DNA of 64,000 nucleotides, from contig WHVD01000009.1 of the NCBI GenBank assembly GCA_015178975.1, positions 930,001-994,000 of the forward strand. Reading direction: 5' to 3'. Position 1 is the stretch's first letter; each line of letters opens with the position of its first letter. Below the pieces are notes generated by a model. That model was not told the DNA's origin. It searched no databases and was given only the letters and a program-made list of their open reading frames with translations. This DNA comes from Hysterangium stoloniferum (taxonomy: Eukaryota > Basidiomycota > Agaricomycetes > Hysterangiales > Hysterangiaceae). This document shows positions 46,640 to 60,039 of the stretch, piece after piece. The translations under genes and the position numbers were made by a program.

Positions 46640-46682
46640 TATTTTTAAATATTCACTGTGACACAAATTTCCATCAATATTA
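46640..46682 (-). repeat. Tc1/mariner terminal inverted repeat, right
   Basis: Minus-strand reading ATAATATTGATGGAAATTTG, then a TCACAGTGAATATTT-type run and AAAAATAACC. This matches the left side (36001-36024 continued at 45468-45500 after removing the LTR nest) in inverted orientation, with a few mismatches. Confidence 0.65.
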
Positions 46683-46952
46683 TGAGCCCTGGCTGAATTT
46701 ATTGCCGCCTCCAAAGCCTTCCGTAAGACATCAGCACCGCCTCCCCCCCTCGCAACTTTGTCAGTTCTCCCCACCCCAGGCTCTTTCTGTATCCTCCCTG
46801 CCTTCCCCCATCCTTCTCTCAACCCTCCTGCCCCCCCCACCCCAACCCGCTACTTCTATACCTTTCTCCTCTCTACCTACTTTAGGGCTCCTTTTCCCCT
46901 AACTGCCATGTATCTTAGTTATGTGATGCGGTATATAAATGTATTAAATAAA
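46683..46952 (+). mobile_element. LINE 3' end 3
   Basis: Begins with the last codons of the LINE frame (LAEFIAASKAFRKTS, compare LAKFIDTSNAFGKS at 7.7 kb), then a pyrimidine-rich 3' UTR and the conserved end CCATGTATCTTAGTTATGTG followed by an A-run at 46945. Truncated where the Tc1/mariner end begins. Confidence 0.75.
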
Positions 46953-47371
46953 AAAAAGATGGAGGCACATGATATATGTCCTTGACAATGCTCAGTCTTT
47001 GACTGTGTGTGTCTGTAGATATTTTGATTGGTCTGGTTTTCACAGTCTAGACCTGCATGAACATCCTTCTTACCATTTTGTATGTATATACTTACATACC
47101 TTATGCATGCTGATGAGTCCTGAACTTCTACCTTAGACCTGTACTTGAGCGCTCTTACATATCAAATATACATTATTTGCCATTTTCTTCTTACTCCAGC
47201 TTGGCAGCCCTTGAAATCAGTATGTTGCCTTAAATTATATGAATTGTACTTGAAGTAAAAAGTTTCAAGTGCATTTCAAGTGCGAAATGGTGGCTTATTC
47301 ACCTTATTTACCTTAAGTATGATTAAGTGCAATAAGGGAGATCAAGTACCGAAAACATTTTCCTGATGCTA
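46905..47371 (+). repeat. inverted partner of the 7070-7541 block
   Basis: See the first copy. Ends exactly where an LTR-like piece begins. Confidence 0.75.
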
Positions 47372-47651
47372 CCCGGTTATACCACACCGTACACGGATAC
47401 ACGAAGCCACATCGTTCCTGCCCAATATACGGTCTTACTACCATCGTTTCCAGGCAATATAATCATTTACTATTTAGTCCCAGACACTCAAGACTCATAC
47501 CTCAGTCGAGTCACTACTTTGTGTCGACTGAGGTACGTTATCACTACTTTTCGTTGCTTCACACTTTCTTACCTAATGTAACATAGCGTATTTGTTACAG
47601 GTAGTAAATATAGTCGAGTCACTACTTTGTGTCGACTGAGCGTATTTGTTA
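47372..47651 (+). mobile_element. LTR-like piece with a duplicated hairpin at its end
   Basis: Fits exactly between two duplicated blocks. Contains CTCAGTCGA..TCGACTGAG arms around a loop (47491-47522), a spacer, then the unit again without its full left arm, followed by a second copy of GCGTATTTGTTACA at the end. This is the same layout as the Copia LTR at 19.5 kb although the sequences differ. Its 5' limit and target duplication are not clear. Confidence 0.5.
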
Positions 47652-50473
47652 CAGATATTCACTTGTTCTATGATCTGTATCACTCCCAGCATCAAGCTTA
47701 TCTATAGGTACTCGCCTTAGGTGTCGAAATTCTGTCCCCAGGTATTTATTCCACATCTGCCATTTTGCCTATGGTAGGAACAAGCTTATATTACAATTAA
47801 TTACTTTGTGTTCACGTTCGACGCTACAGGTAAACACCATAGATCTTGTCATGCGGTATCAGCTCTTCAGGGAACAATCTACCAAGCCTATCATATTGTG
47901 ATCAATCTTCACTTTTGGAAAAATTCTAAAATAGTCAGAACCGCGGGTAGCTAGCTACTCTCCCAAAACGCTATGAGTGCCACCCAAAATGGATCGGTCT
48001 AGGTTATTAAGTAATTGAAACTGATGGGACGACCTCCCCGAGATTTCCTTTATACATCTGTAGCTTTGTTATTGTTCCAGGTCATAGCCATCGGAAAATG
48101 TTTAAAAGTGGTGGACGGCACCCGGTGTTCAAGAATGTTGTTTCATATGCGTGATTGAGGAGAGAAGGGCTCTACACTATTATATACATCAGATAAAGTC
48201 TAAAGTTGAGGTCTATTTCAGCCAAATATAGAACAGCTGAAGAGAATATGAAGGTTTCATTACCATCTGTGTGATGGCGTTCGGGTTGTGAAACCACGTG
48301 TTGACGCCTAATACGACATTGCTAAAGTTTGTACGGCCACGGTCGGTAGCGGTCAAGGCATTAAAATTTTTATAATTATCACGTGCCGCTTTTCGGAGAT
48401 TGACTAAAATCCGTGCAGTCAATATTGCATGGAAGTTGCGCTGTATACTGTTGTAGCAATGAGACTGTGAAGTTCGAATGACGCGGAAAACGAAAGAGAT
48501 GCACGAACAGTATGAGGCTGGGCTTGGGCTTGGGCTAGGTAAAGTGAAACTTAGAGTATGTAGGCTATAGGAGGTCTGGTGGCATACGTCAATGACCAAA
48601 AGGATGATGTTCATAATTGAGATGCCTTCCCAGTGGTAAGGTTACAACATGATCGTCAAGTCTATGACATATCTACACACCGATGAGGTACACAAAGTAC
48701 AATACACCTTTCCCCGCAAGAAAAATCAGCTGGCATCTTAGGAGTTAGAGAAACATACCGTCTCGATATAATGTAACAATTAGACGGGATCCGCTTATTC
48801 TGACTGCGAGGAAGTCCCGGAGAGATTTTAAAGTTGTTAAGGTGTGCCACCACCAGGCAGTACTCACGGTATTGAAGGCACTTGAAGATGGTCAGTACTA
48901 AGATGACTAAAAAGAGTAAATAAGGAGGCGAATACTGTCATTAACAGAATGACAAATACTTGTTTCAAATATTACAACCACGATGTAGTCGAGAAATATT
49001 ATGTTGCCAACAGGCGCTACCATCCAGCAAACGTAGTCTACGCCGCTTGGACTTGGTCCGACTGCATGGCTCGCAATGGTAAGATATTTGAATAACACCG
49101 ATCGAAAAATGAGTGGTTTACATTTGGCGGGCGAAAGACTGTGGTAGACGAAATATCCACTCGGACAAACCATTAAAAGTTCTGCACAAAGGAGCGATAT
49201 TATTACTTTGTTATTTTTCCCCCAAACAGCCCAGGTTCTGAAGACTAGAACAACTGCCACAGATGTCGATTTATTTGGCTGAAACTCGGGTTCTGAAAGG
49301 GCACATACATTCTGCAATAGCTATTCCAACTACGATCATTACTGAAAGACATGATAAGCGCAGGTCCTCAGAACGTATCCGTTTTAATCATGGCGGATAC
49401 TTCATACCTCCAACTAGTTTGTATAGAAACTCACAGGTGCTTGGCGTTGTACCTAATGGCGCGAACTCGTCTAGTCAGGGGGATTTTTTCAGATCGCCTT
49501 TAAGTGCCAGATCAATTTCTACTTTACGTACAATAGAGACGAAATGCACCATCCAGAAATGCGGGGTATTTCGTTGCATAATATAGAATTTTTCCAGCGT
49601 TCCAAGGTGTGGACCAAATGAGATCAATCTCTTCCCCTAAGTTCAAAAAGTGGTCGTACAACTGCGTCCAACAAGCTTCAGCCTCGATCTAAATTTATGT
49701 TTAAGTATTCTTAACGCACCAATAAGGTATAGCCAGCTACTATGAAACGGTTAGTATGGACAGATGAATGATCCACAAATGGTAGAACATGCATACTATC
49801 AGAATACTAGAAGATAATCCAGATAATCCGTACATAATTGAACCTGTATCACGTTGAGGGCTTACCGCTGCAGCACGGTGGTTCTCTAAAACCAATGACA
49901 GGGCCTGAATGTTGATGGTGTGGGATGAAGACATCACGTCATATACTGGTTTGGCTAAACTTTAGATGAAATGGTACGTGAAGGAATGCATTAGCAATGG
50001 TGAAGAAAGCCGTTTTTAGTAGACTGGGTTTGTAGCTTTCGGGACCACAGCTTACAGGGTTGGCTTATCATTGAAACGTGTCTCCAGTAAGATCAAGGAA
50101 ACCATCAAAGATATTGTATATATGCCGAAATTGAGCACCAGAAGGTATCATGATCATGATCTCCGATCAATCTGTACTGTTGATACCCTTGTAATGTGCG
50201 TTATAAAGGCACTTGAATTCATAGGCACACTAATAGTGATTATGCAACGTGCCGGAGTTTGAAATTTTGTATGGATGTGCGTAGGCTTGTGATCTAGGTA
50301 GGAATAGAACCAATGTATAACCTCCGTTGACATCGAAATGATGTGGGAGAATCGCTTAGTAACAATAGCTTGAAACCCTACTGAGGTCATAAGCATTCAT
50401 GGCGATGCTTTTTCCACGGGAACGATGCCAGTGGTGGAGTTCGCACTATGTGCGATGTCATCTGCCTTGCTGC
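47652..50473 (-). repeat. segmental duplication block B (partner 26990-29618)
   Basis: Colinear with block A including gene and flanks. On its right it continues for another 285 bp shared with 13690-13975, ending in the Tc1/mariner-type end at 50758. Confidence 0.85.
48210..49940 (-). CDS. DUF6533-type integral membrane protein, copy B
   Basis: Same exon layout as copy A: MSSSHTINIQALSLVLENH (49937 down), a DUF6533 N-terminal exon in the 49500-49720 region, VVLVFRTWAVWGKNNK followed by a helix (49120-49270), and a C-terminal exon with FHAILTARILVNLRKAA (48300-48480). Differences from copy A are mostly single substitutions. Splice junctions and intactness not fully resolved. Confidence 0.65.
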
Positions 50474-50758
50474 ACATTATCTAATGAAAAGAGTTCTCTG
50501 AGAGGCATTTATTACTGGCTCTGGTGTAATTTACCACAACTATTTATTATGCCATAATCATAGGGGCATGATAAATATATAGCTAGTCACCTGGACTCCA
50601 TCTCTGTAAAGGGACCCTCTGTTGAGACCCCTGGAGCATTGTTGTATGCTAAGGCATCTCTGAAAATATTTTCACTATTTTAGGAAATTTATTTTATCAG
50701 TTATAAAGTACTTAATGGGAATTATCAAAACATTGGGACAGTTTTGTCCCCACTGTTT
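50474..50758 (+). repeat. Tc1/mariner-type non-autonomous remnant
   Basis: Shared with 13690-13975. Ends TTGGGACAGTTTTGTCCCC then ACTGT. Matches, inverted, the outer 160 bp at 35863-36024 over its last half. Confidence 0.65.
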
Positions 50759-52920
50759 CATGTTCAAGTAATTCAATGGCTTCTTTGTCAACATTTATGG
50801 CAGAGAATGGTAATACCTAGCTATGTATACTGTGTATGCCATGAGTGCTTCAATAGGTCTTGAAATACTTGTGTATGTTTGGGAAGATTCTCAAAAGGTG
50901 GCCATCAGGGGATAATTAGTTGTAGGACTGTTTCAGGATAAGAAGAGTCATCACATGGGCTGTAGGTACTCATTGGATCCATTTATTCTTGTTTCTTACA
51001 CCAGAGTCTAGGTTCATATGCAGCCAATAATATATCATAGCAATTTAAATTGAAGAAATATTTCCAAAAAACAATATAACATAGTTTTAAGATAGGTGGA
51101 TTCAGCCTTCAACTCTGACATAGCCTTCCCAGTGTACAGGTAATCCAAAGCAGGACGTTCTTCTCTTCCAACTTGTATTGGTATCTTCACCAGCTTGTTA
51201 AGCAATGGAAAATGAGGTTTCAGAAGAGTATCAAATATTGGAGATGATGGATAATGAAGGTAATCCAAGATCTTGTCATCTTCATGTGGTAATGAGCACA
51301 CCAAATCCCATTTTCCCAACTATAAAAGTCAAACTTGTATTATTTTAATAACTACAAATAACTTTGAAATGTTTTTATGATATTCTAGTTTTGGAAAATG
51401 GTTATGAGTGTGTTTTATTGTGTTCTCAAATTGTACTGCAATTAACAGAAGAGCTATATTCACCTATAGAGATGTACTTACACTCTAGTTTGAATCTTAA
51501 CACTGTCTGGCCTACTCTCCTTGTCTGTCATCCCCTGTTTGATATCCTTTCAGACATCCTTGACCTCTGCTTGTTCTTTGATTCCTCAGATTCACTTTCA
51601 CACTTGTTCTCAGCTCTAGAAATGTGTTAAGTATTTGTCAACTTGAAATAAGAACAAACAAATATTTGTGCAAGGGTGTTGCATATAGTGAAGCCAAGTC
51701 CTTCCTGTACCTGGCAATATTCTGAAAGCTCCCAAAGTATTTCCTGGCAAGTCCTCATACTAGTACCTGGAAAGTTCCCAGTAAATCTTGTACTTTATGG
51801 AGTTCAGAGTTAAGCCACCCACACTATGTATGTGAGAGATGTACTGTAGGAGGGATTCTAAGTCAAAATTCAAACTGAAGAGAAGTGATATACAGGACAT
51901 ATCTTTTGTACTAGTGCATTTTCAGAACCCCTGGGTTTCCCAACTCTCTGACCAGTCATGTACTTTCAGACTTTCTGGGATAACTGTACCCACCCCTGTC
52001 TAAAGCTAGAACCAAATGATCATACAAGAGCACAGCACATAATATGAAGCCAAGTTCTATCTGCCTTGGAAACTCTACAGGTTTTCCTCATGCCTTAGTT
52101 CACTTCTGCCCAGTAAAGGTCAACAAGGAATATGAGGTGATTTGGGTAGGAATTGCAGAAGTTGACTTCCAAAGACTCAAAAAATTTCAAACTCTGACAC
52201 AGCAATGGGTGCCATGCACTGCTGCGAGGGGTGTCATAAAAAGTGGGCAATTGCCACAAACACACATTTTGGTTTTAAACTAGAACAGAGTCATATTTTG
52301 AAAGGTAATACTCAAAATATCATGTTAAATGATACCTGTATATGCTATTAGAAAAGGGCCTAATACACCATTTTAACATACAAACTAAGTCTTGAAGTAA
52401 ATTAACAGGCCCCCAGTACACATATTGATATATTATGAAGAATAGATGGAAAGTTATATTTATTTATACTAGTCAAATGTGTTTTTGAGAGCATTTTGAG
52501 GTGTTCGCAGCAGTCACAACACCCTGCATGGCATTTTCCCATGGCCTGGATAGGTTTGAAACCTCATTAGGAAGTGAATATCAGGAAATTGAAGCTACCA
52601 TCAAATAGATTCCATGGATCATGCATGCGTAGGTTATGCAATGAGGTGCACTTTTAGTGATCAGGGTGTTGATGTCACATAATAGTCCAAGGGGTGCTTA
52701 TATGGGAAATGCAATTATGCCAACATACTAACTGTTAACATTTTGGCTTTTCAGTAGTAATCTCACTGTGAGGACACTTGTGGGTCACCAATATATTTCG
52801 TGCTAGCTATGTAGTTTTGTACAGTAGCTTAGTAATCTCAACGCTTTTTGCTCACGTTCCACGGTGTACCGACGTATACCCTTTGCGTCAACACTAACAA
52901 CAAATGAACTTCACGCATTC
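50759..52920. other. repeat debris with weak coding-like frames
   Basis: LTR fragments of the Gypsy type at about 51670-51720 and 52028-52080 (AAGCCAAGT after CATA..GAAG). A minus-strand frame at 51035-51319 (LDYLHYPSSPIFDTLLKPH) looks protein-like but matches nothing I know. No complete gene. Confidence 0.4.
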
Positions 52921-54241
52921 TTCATGTGACATATAATGGCTCTTTTCACAGCGATAATTGCAGGCATTTTTACTCAAGATACATCGCATGTTGATGCAAC
53001 AGTCCTTGTGCATGTTCAAACAGAATACTCTCTGTGGCTTTTAAATCCCTTTCATTGGATCCTCGCTTTTCGCTTTAAAACTAGTACAGTGGAAAATACA
53101 CTCATCTATGAGGAGACGCTATCCGTAGTAGCATTAATATAAGTATGTTGAGTTCCCATCTAGCTTTAGCATTAACAATGCTAAATTTCTTCGCATATCT
53201 AATACTTAAGAATTGTAGAAAATACATGACGTCCAACCGTTTATTTGAAGGTTGACGGTGTGGCGCCGGGGTTTTATTCCTGAAAAATTATCATTAGGAA
53301 GTGTACAGAAGACCGCAACCAACTGACTTGTAAAATTGGCTGAGTGGGGTTTATCGCTCTGCATGCAACACCTAGCCTTGCACCACTATGAACAATTTCT
53401 GTAGAGTAGTTGCAGTTGATGCCTTGCACAAGGTCTGAAGCGTGTTCCCGACGCCTCTGCTGTGATGCATGATCTCGAGGAAGCCTTCCTCGAATTGTCC
53501 ATGCGGATAAAACTAGGATTTATTTCTGTTCCATCATACAAAACAAACCGGAGATTACATAGTATGGCGACACTTAGGTTTTGTTGGGGATGCGTCTGTA
53601 GAGGGTTGCAAACACGGGGAGATTGGAAATGGGAGACTTTATAAATGCATATCGCCCACTAATTCAACCCTATTAATTCCACAACGAGGGTTATGATACA
53701 ATACAATCTGGTTGATTATTTGGCTCCTGGAGTAAGTAAGCATTACTTTGGTAACGATATACATAAAATGCATTTGAGTCTTGACATTTACTACTTCATT
53801 GCTGCTCACATGCATTGTTTCATATAAATTCTTTCAATTTTCAAAATGACGGTGAGCCCTAGAACAAACGAAGTATTTCAAGAACGTTAATGATATCCAC
53901 GTGAGATCTAGACGTGTACAAGTGTACAAGTACAAAGATATCCAGACTCATTTGAGCTATGAGGTAGGCGTGTCCACCCGGCTGAAGGTCTGACAAGTTT
54001 CGGACGCGAAGTGGATCATCGGGAGAATAAAGCAGCTGTAGGGTAAGTCGTTCAGAACGTCGACATAATGTAGCTTAATCTCAAAACTTCTAGAAAACGG
54101 AATGAAAAACTATTTGAACTCGATCGGTGATCAATGGAAGTCAAAGTTGACTAAAGAAGATGGTTTAAAAAATCCAGGGATGAGATAGTTGACGCAACTT
54201 CAACAGAGTTCTTAATCTTCGAGTGAAGCAATAGAAAACAA
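52921..54241. other. no gene recognised
   Basis: Short frames at 52936-53142 and 53462-53644 on the plus strand without motif or splice support. Confidence 0.45.
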
Positions 54242-54663
54242 TCATAAGTCAACTTGAACTTGACAGGGTCGCCAAATAACGGAGGCCTTCACGTTGTGTT
54301 CCATAACTGATAGATTTAGAAATCCTTTTGGACTACGTCTGGCCCTATCGAGCGGACCACGGAAGTTCGACACATTGGATGCCTCACGGCACCCAATTTT
54401 GCGGCATTGCTCAATGCTTGGTGCCTTCTTTCTCGTCCGAAATCGCGATGTTGGATAATATAACCATCTATCCGATGAAATTTCATCTTTGGAGCTATGG
54501 AAAAGATTTACGATCACACGTGTCCAAACCTTCGTTTCCGAAGCTTGCGACTGTGATACAGCCAATGTTGGCGTGGGTCGCGGCCGACTTGTCCATTGAT
54601 CACATAGAGAACGCTAATGAGGCATCAAGCGCCAATATGGATATAATTAATCAAAAGTCCTAT

Positions 54664-56212
54664 TTATACAATGACGCCGTCGTCCTCTTCATCAAGGGTA
54701 CTCCGTTCCTCGAGCTCCTGCTCCTGTGCCTCCTCTTCAAGGATAAAAATTCTATCCAATCGCGCGGGAGGAACATAACCGAGTTCTTTTGCGATCGTGG
54801 GGTATGCTCCAGATATGAGTTGCCGCCGTCGTATCGCACAGTATTTGCAGTTCTGACACTGTGCGTCGCCTGCAAGGCAGTTCGGACACTCGCCGCATCC
54901 CTCACACCCCCCACAGTATGCAAGCAAGGAGCATTCGCGGCTATTCTTGATGTGCGTCCGAACTTGATCCGCTCTTGACCAGGTTTGATGGCAGGCAGGA
55001 TTCGGACAGAAGTGTGTTAAATATTGCTCTGCTATCCGATGCTTGTGGTCTGTGGTGACAATGCGCCCATCACAGAGCTCGATTGTATTATTGCTAATCG
55101 CTCGCAGCTCATCGCGAACATGGACCACCCAGTGTCGCAGGGGATGGTCCAACACGGTCGCCAGACTACACACAGTCTTTCTGCAGTGCATGTTCCCATA
55201 AGGGCAAGGCACCTCTGATGAAAGCAATTCTGTGTGAGTTGACGAGGATGAAGAGGATGCGGGAGACGAGGAAGAGGGGGAGGAAGATTTAGGACAATGT
55301 TTTGGTGCGATTCTGCGAGGACACTTGGGACCTAAAAGGAACCTTTTGGCACATTTATTGCGTGCCTTTGGTTTCTGTTGGGGAAATGGGATATCCATGA
55401 GTCCAGGGAATTGCTATCAAATAATCGAAGGGTCAGATCTTGTAATATGTCGTATCTGTGCCGAGAACTTACCACTGGTAACTATGTTGATTAATCCCTG
55501 GAAGTAGAGCTGAAAGCGGGGCCTCTGTGTTCCTCAACCACATTCGGGACCTGTCTTCCCTAGTATGAAAATGTTGGTAGCTGGGCAAGTCGAGGCCCGA
55601 AGGAACAGGCTGGCCATAGCTATGACATAATCGTGCGTTAGATGTGGATAATTTCCAGACGTCGCATCACCCGAAAACTTACCTCGGACCATGCCCATTG
55701 ACCCCTGGTGGGGCCGAAAACGATGCAATTATATTGTCCAACCTCATTCGGGACCTCTCTTCACTGTGTAAATGTTGGTTGTACCGCGAGTTCAAGGTTG
55801 AAGGAACAAATTGATTGTACTGCGAATTCAGTGTTGAAGGAACAAGCCAATCGTTTGGGGATACCAGTCCTGATAAATCAGGAGGGTAAACAAACTGGGG
55901 ATGAGTGTCGCCAGTATCAAAGGTAGGGGCACCCAGCGGATACCTTTCATCAGGTGGACCTTGTGAAAGAAACCATTGACAGGGATCTTCTTGCCTCAAT
56001 GCATTCAGAGCTCCACCGTGGACGCCGGAACAATGATTAAAATCGGGGTGTGCAGCATGGCTACAGGCCGATTGAGGAGATAGACCCTGCCTAAAAAATC
56101 CAGAAAAATGAGAATTAATGGGCATGCTGCGCATCATTAACATAACTAACTTACAGGTCATATGAGTCGTAAGGAGAAAATCTCTGGTTAGGATAAATGG
56201 CGTCTTCCCTAA
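54664..56212 (-). CDS. Cys/His-rich zinc-finger-like nuclear protein candidate, multi-exon
   Basis: Minus strand. Exons seen: about 56159-56212 (AIYPNQRFSPYDSYD), then after a GTAAGT..TTTTTTAG intron 55680-56091 (QGLSPQSACSHAAH to APPGVNGHGP), then after a 63-nt intron about 55490-55616 (QPVPSGLDLPSYQHF to LLPGINQHSY), and a last open frame of 244 codons from an ATG at 55398. That C-terminal part has a serine tract (38-53), C131-x4-C136..H149..C156, and eight cysteines at 162-187 in a CxxCxxCxxCxxC..CxxCxxC array, then an acidic tail. It suggests metal and possibly DNA binding; no family named. The join between the third exon and the 244-codon frame is off by one frame in my reading, so two genes are possible. 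The first exon is missing. Confidence 0.6.
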
Positions 56213-59194
56213 AAAATGGTCACGTTAGAAGGGTTGGAAATATCACATGAAGAAAACACGAAATGTCGTTAAATAGAGCGTACATTATTGTGAAATTGAG
56301 AAGAACTGTTGATTCTAAGTTGTGGGAGATGGGAGATTTTGATATTGTGATATTGCCAATGTGAACCGTGTGGCAACAGTATCCGCGATCTTTGAATGGA
56401 AGATGTGGACAATGAACAAGGTTACAACCAGTCAAGGAGAAACTAATACAAACAGTCTCAGTTCCTCTTAATGGAGAATCGGAATGGTCAGATGAATCTG
56501 CCAGCGAGTCGGGTTATAGAGTAGTACACAGCATAAATGTATCGCCACGATGTTACCTCACTGCTGGCACACGTGGTGGTCAACCTGCTGCAGGCTTCGC
56601 CGAGGCTGCCACCTTAGGAAAACAGAGGTAGAGAAAGTAAATACAAGAAATAATGACCGTCGATATGGTAAGCCTTTAAGCAGATTGTTCAAACGACCCT
56701 CACAATGAGTCCAGATATCATATCCCCATACTGTCTTTTCATCTCCACGGTCACTCACAATATCTGTCGGTTATTTACATTCCCTAGCCTTGAGCTTTAT
56801 ACTGTTCCTCCTCATCCCTTCTGAATGAACGGTTGATAAAAATATATAAACCCTGAGTCCTGCGTCAATAGAGCTTCTGAGTTGAGACGCCTTAAATACC
56901 ATTGACCGTTTATGACGTAAAAACCTTCTGTCGGAAAATCCAATTTGTACCTGTATAGTATCTATCCATCACAGAAAGTGCGGTCGGTTTGTTTATAATG
57001 TTCTCCTTCCAAAAATGGTATATGTGATATCAATCCTGTGATAGTATTTTCTCCTTCGAGCTTCGTGAGGACACTGACAGTAACGAGCATTGTAGCAGGC
57101 GTAAGGTGAAATAAGTTGATTCAAAGAGAAGAGGGATATAAACGACCGGCATTGACTCCATGAGTAGATTATGGCATACCTCTGCATTGCATCTCCACAA
57201 GAATCCCTCTCATTATCAGGAACTTGGACTGTCCCAAATAAAGGTGAAGTGTTTCTCTACAAACTTTCTCACATAGCTAACACAGAATAGGAGAAGAATT
57301 AATGAAGCAAATACCAAAAAGTGAAAGCAGTGCACATATAAAGTGGTGCATTTGTGAATGACTAGGATTTCAGAATAGCCTTTAGAGTCGAGTGTTAGAA
57401 TCCCTATTTCAGACCCCCACAACCTGTTTTAGGCTCGTAACCCCCCAGTGTCCTGCTATCACTACTACTGCTCATGGCATCACCACTTACAATGCCCCCA
57501 ATACTTGTTTCTTTGCAGCTTAGCCCCTTAGCTTTCCATTCCATCTGTCCCATTTGCTCCCCCATCACCATTCTACATATACGTATATCCCATTTGCCAC
57601 CTCATATCATTTTAGTGCACCTTGCATTGTATTTAGTTCTTGTTAGGAACCCCATTCATTTCCCTACTTCCTTTTGACCCATCATCATTCTTGCTTCTCT
57701 GATCAGCCCTCCAATCATCCATCCTATTGTAGTATAAAGCTCTTTCATGTACATATACTACAGTTTCCCCAGTTTGAATCTTGACTTAGATGACCCTCTT
57801 CTAGTCCTCAATCCTAATACTCTGTCCTACTATCCTCAAAGGTGTCTTCAGCAAGCCACAACTCTGTGAGGTATCAGCATTATCTCATAAAGTTCTCTTA
57901 ATTTTCTTTGCATTATTTAATATTTTTTCAAATTTATTGTAATTTTATTATGCATATTATGAAAATTAAGGCCATATTCCTTTTAACTTGACATAATAAT
58001 AGCATATATGGGTTCATAATATGCTATTATTACTCATTTATTATAATTGTTAACTAATTATTTTGCCCTTATTTACTTAGTTATTGTTTCACAACACCTT
58101 GCTGCACTCTTGTTTGCACATTTTGAGTGTCACATGACACATCACATAAGCTGACCTCATGATATCATACAGTCATTGATGTGATTGTGATGATATGGGA
58201 TGAGTCATTAATATTTATTTCTGTCCCGGGATTGTGGCCCCAACAAATTGGTGAACCTTTGAGTTCAGGCATATTGTCATGAATTGAACATTACTCAATA
58301 AAGTTGAATAAACAATTGAAGAAAATTCAACAATATCGAGTACAGATGCCTCATTTGACAAAGTATTAATTCATCCTGTTGATAAAGTGTGAGGCAAAGA
58401 TAGGACACAGAGGCTCACAAATAATTCATAGAAAGAAGGACTCAGAAAAAGTCAACAATTATATAGTTAATAATATAATTATTGTACAGGTTTTCTGACT
58501 GACTTCCTTTGTTCCTATCATTGCCCTTTTATACTATACAGTATATCATTTACTTATGATGATAATATGATATCAAAGTGAAATCATCAATGACATCAAA
58601 CTGAGACAAGTCGAAGATATTCAAGATTGTTGAAGATATTGTTGAAGAATAGTTGAGTCAGAAGTTGAGCCAGAAATTGAGTCAGAAAGTCAAAGGAATG
58701 TCAAAGGAATGTCAAAGAAAGTTAAATTGAATATTATTGGAATTTGAGCTTGTACATTTGTGACAGTATTCCCCTTTTATGACCGAGTCCACGAGGTCGA
58801 ATTGTGATTGAATTGATAGTCCCAGATTTCACTTGAATATTGATTTGATCAAGAAAATCAAAAAGTCGGAAATATTCGAAAGTTGAAAATCTTCAACAGT
58901 CGGAAATATTTCAAAGTCAGAAATATTTGAAAATTGGAAATATTAATAATCTAACTTGTTGTAACTTCTTCGACAACACTTCCATGAGTCCTCGTGACTG
59001 GTAATAGCCTCTTACTTCATTGACAGGGCAAATATATACTTCATTGAATGAGGCTTTTGAGTTCGATCAATAGAATATTATTTGACTTTATTGAAGAATA
59101 ATCGATTTGTGACACATAGGATTGGGACCCTTGTCTCAAACATTGGAGTCATAAGAGAAAAAAATAAAGGGTAAGAAATATGTTAAATATGAGG
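56213..59194. other. AT-rich, short repeats, no gene
   Basis: Small frames near 56220-57190 on the minus strand may include 5' exons or UTR of the zinc-finger-like gene. From 57900 the sequence is very AT-rich. At 58610-58960 there are loose repeats such as GAGTCAGAAAGT and GTCGGAAATATT. Confidence 0.45.
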
Positions 59195-60039
59195 TGTTAC
59201 GACTGGAAAATCCTGCCGGACTCTGGGCACTAACTCGTACGCACCTACGCCCTATACACACCAATTGTCAGTTTACAGGAATTCCCGCTCAGACTCCGTA
59301 TGTCAGACTTGTCCATGTTTGACCTCATTACATCACGTATTAGTCACCAGAATACCCCCGGACTCCGTTCCCTGTCTATGTCCGACCTCATCCCACACAC
59401 CAGTCACTGGACCCCACTCGGAATACCCATCAAATAAGTGAAAGGAGCATGGTGGGTGGTGGGCATTTTTAGGCGCCGCAGGCCCTATGTGTGAGGGCGT
59501 GCAGCGCCCGAACCTCACTGTGTGACTAAGCTGAGGGTGCGTTAGCACCCGAAGTCTCTTATTAGTCAGCGCGGGAGCAAATCCGGAGGCTTTTAACATT
59601 CGCGGGAGTATTTTAAACGCCACGGGAGTATTTCTGCACTCGCGGGAGTATTTTGGTGCCGCGGGAGTATTGTTACAGGCACTGGAGTGTTTTGTCACGT
59701 GCACGGAAGTATTGTTACACACGTGGGAGTATTTTGTAACGCCGCGGGAGTATTTGTCACATGTGCGGAACCATTTCACAGCCTAATAAAGACATTTCCC
59801 ACGCACGACTCGCCAAGGAACATTTCCCGCGCCCTTCCTGTAAGCATTTCCCACGTCGTTTCCGGGGGAATTTCCCGCGCCCTTCACACAGTGATTTTCC
59901 ATACCTTCGCGGAACTATTTCCCGCGCCCCTCAGGCATTTTCCACACATTTTGTGGAACTATTTCCCACGCCCCTGTGAAGCCATTTCCCCAAAGAAGGA
60001 TGGTAATCCCCGGAGGAGGTCTACATGGTTTTCCGGGTT

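Noticed and set aside
54328-54978. Plus-strand frame of 216 codons
   Set aside because: Its second half lies opposite the Cys-rich coding frame of the minus strand, which has better motif support. The first half remains unexplained.
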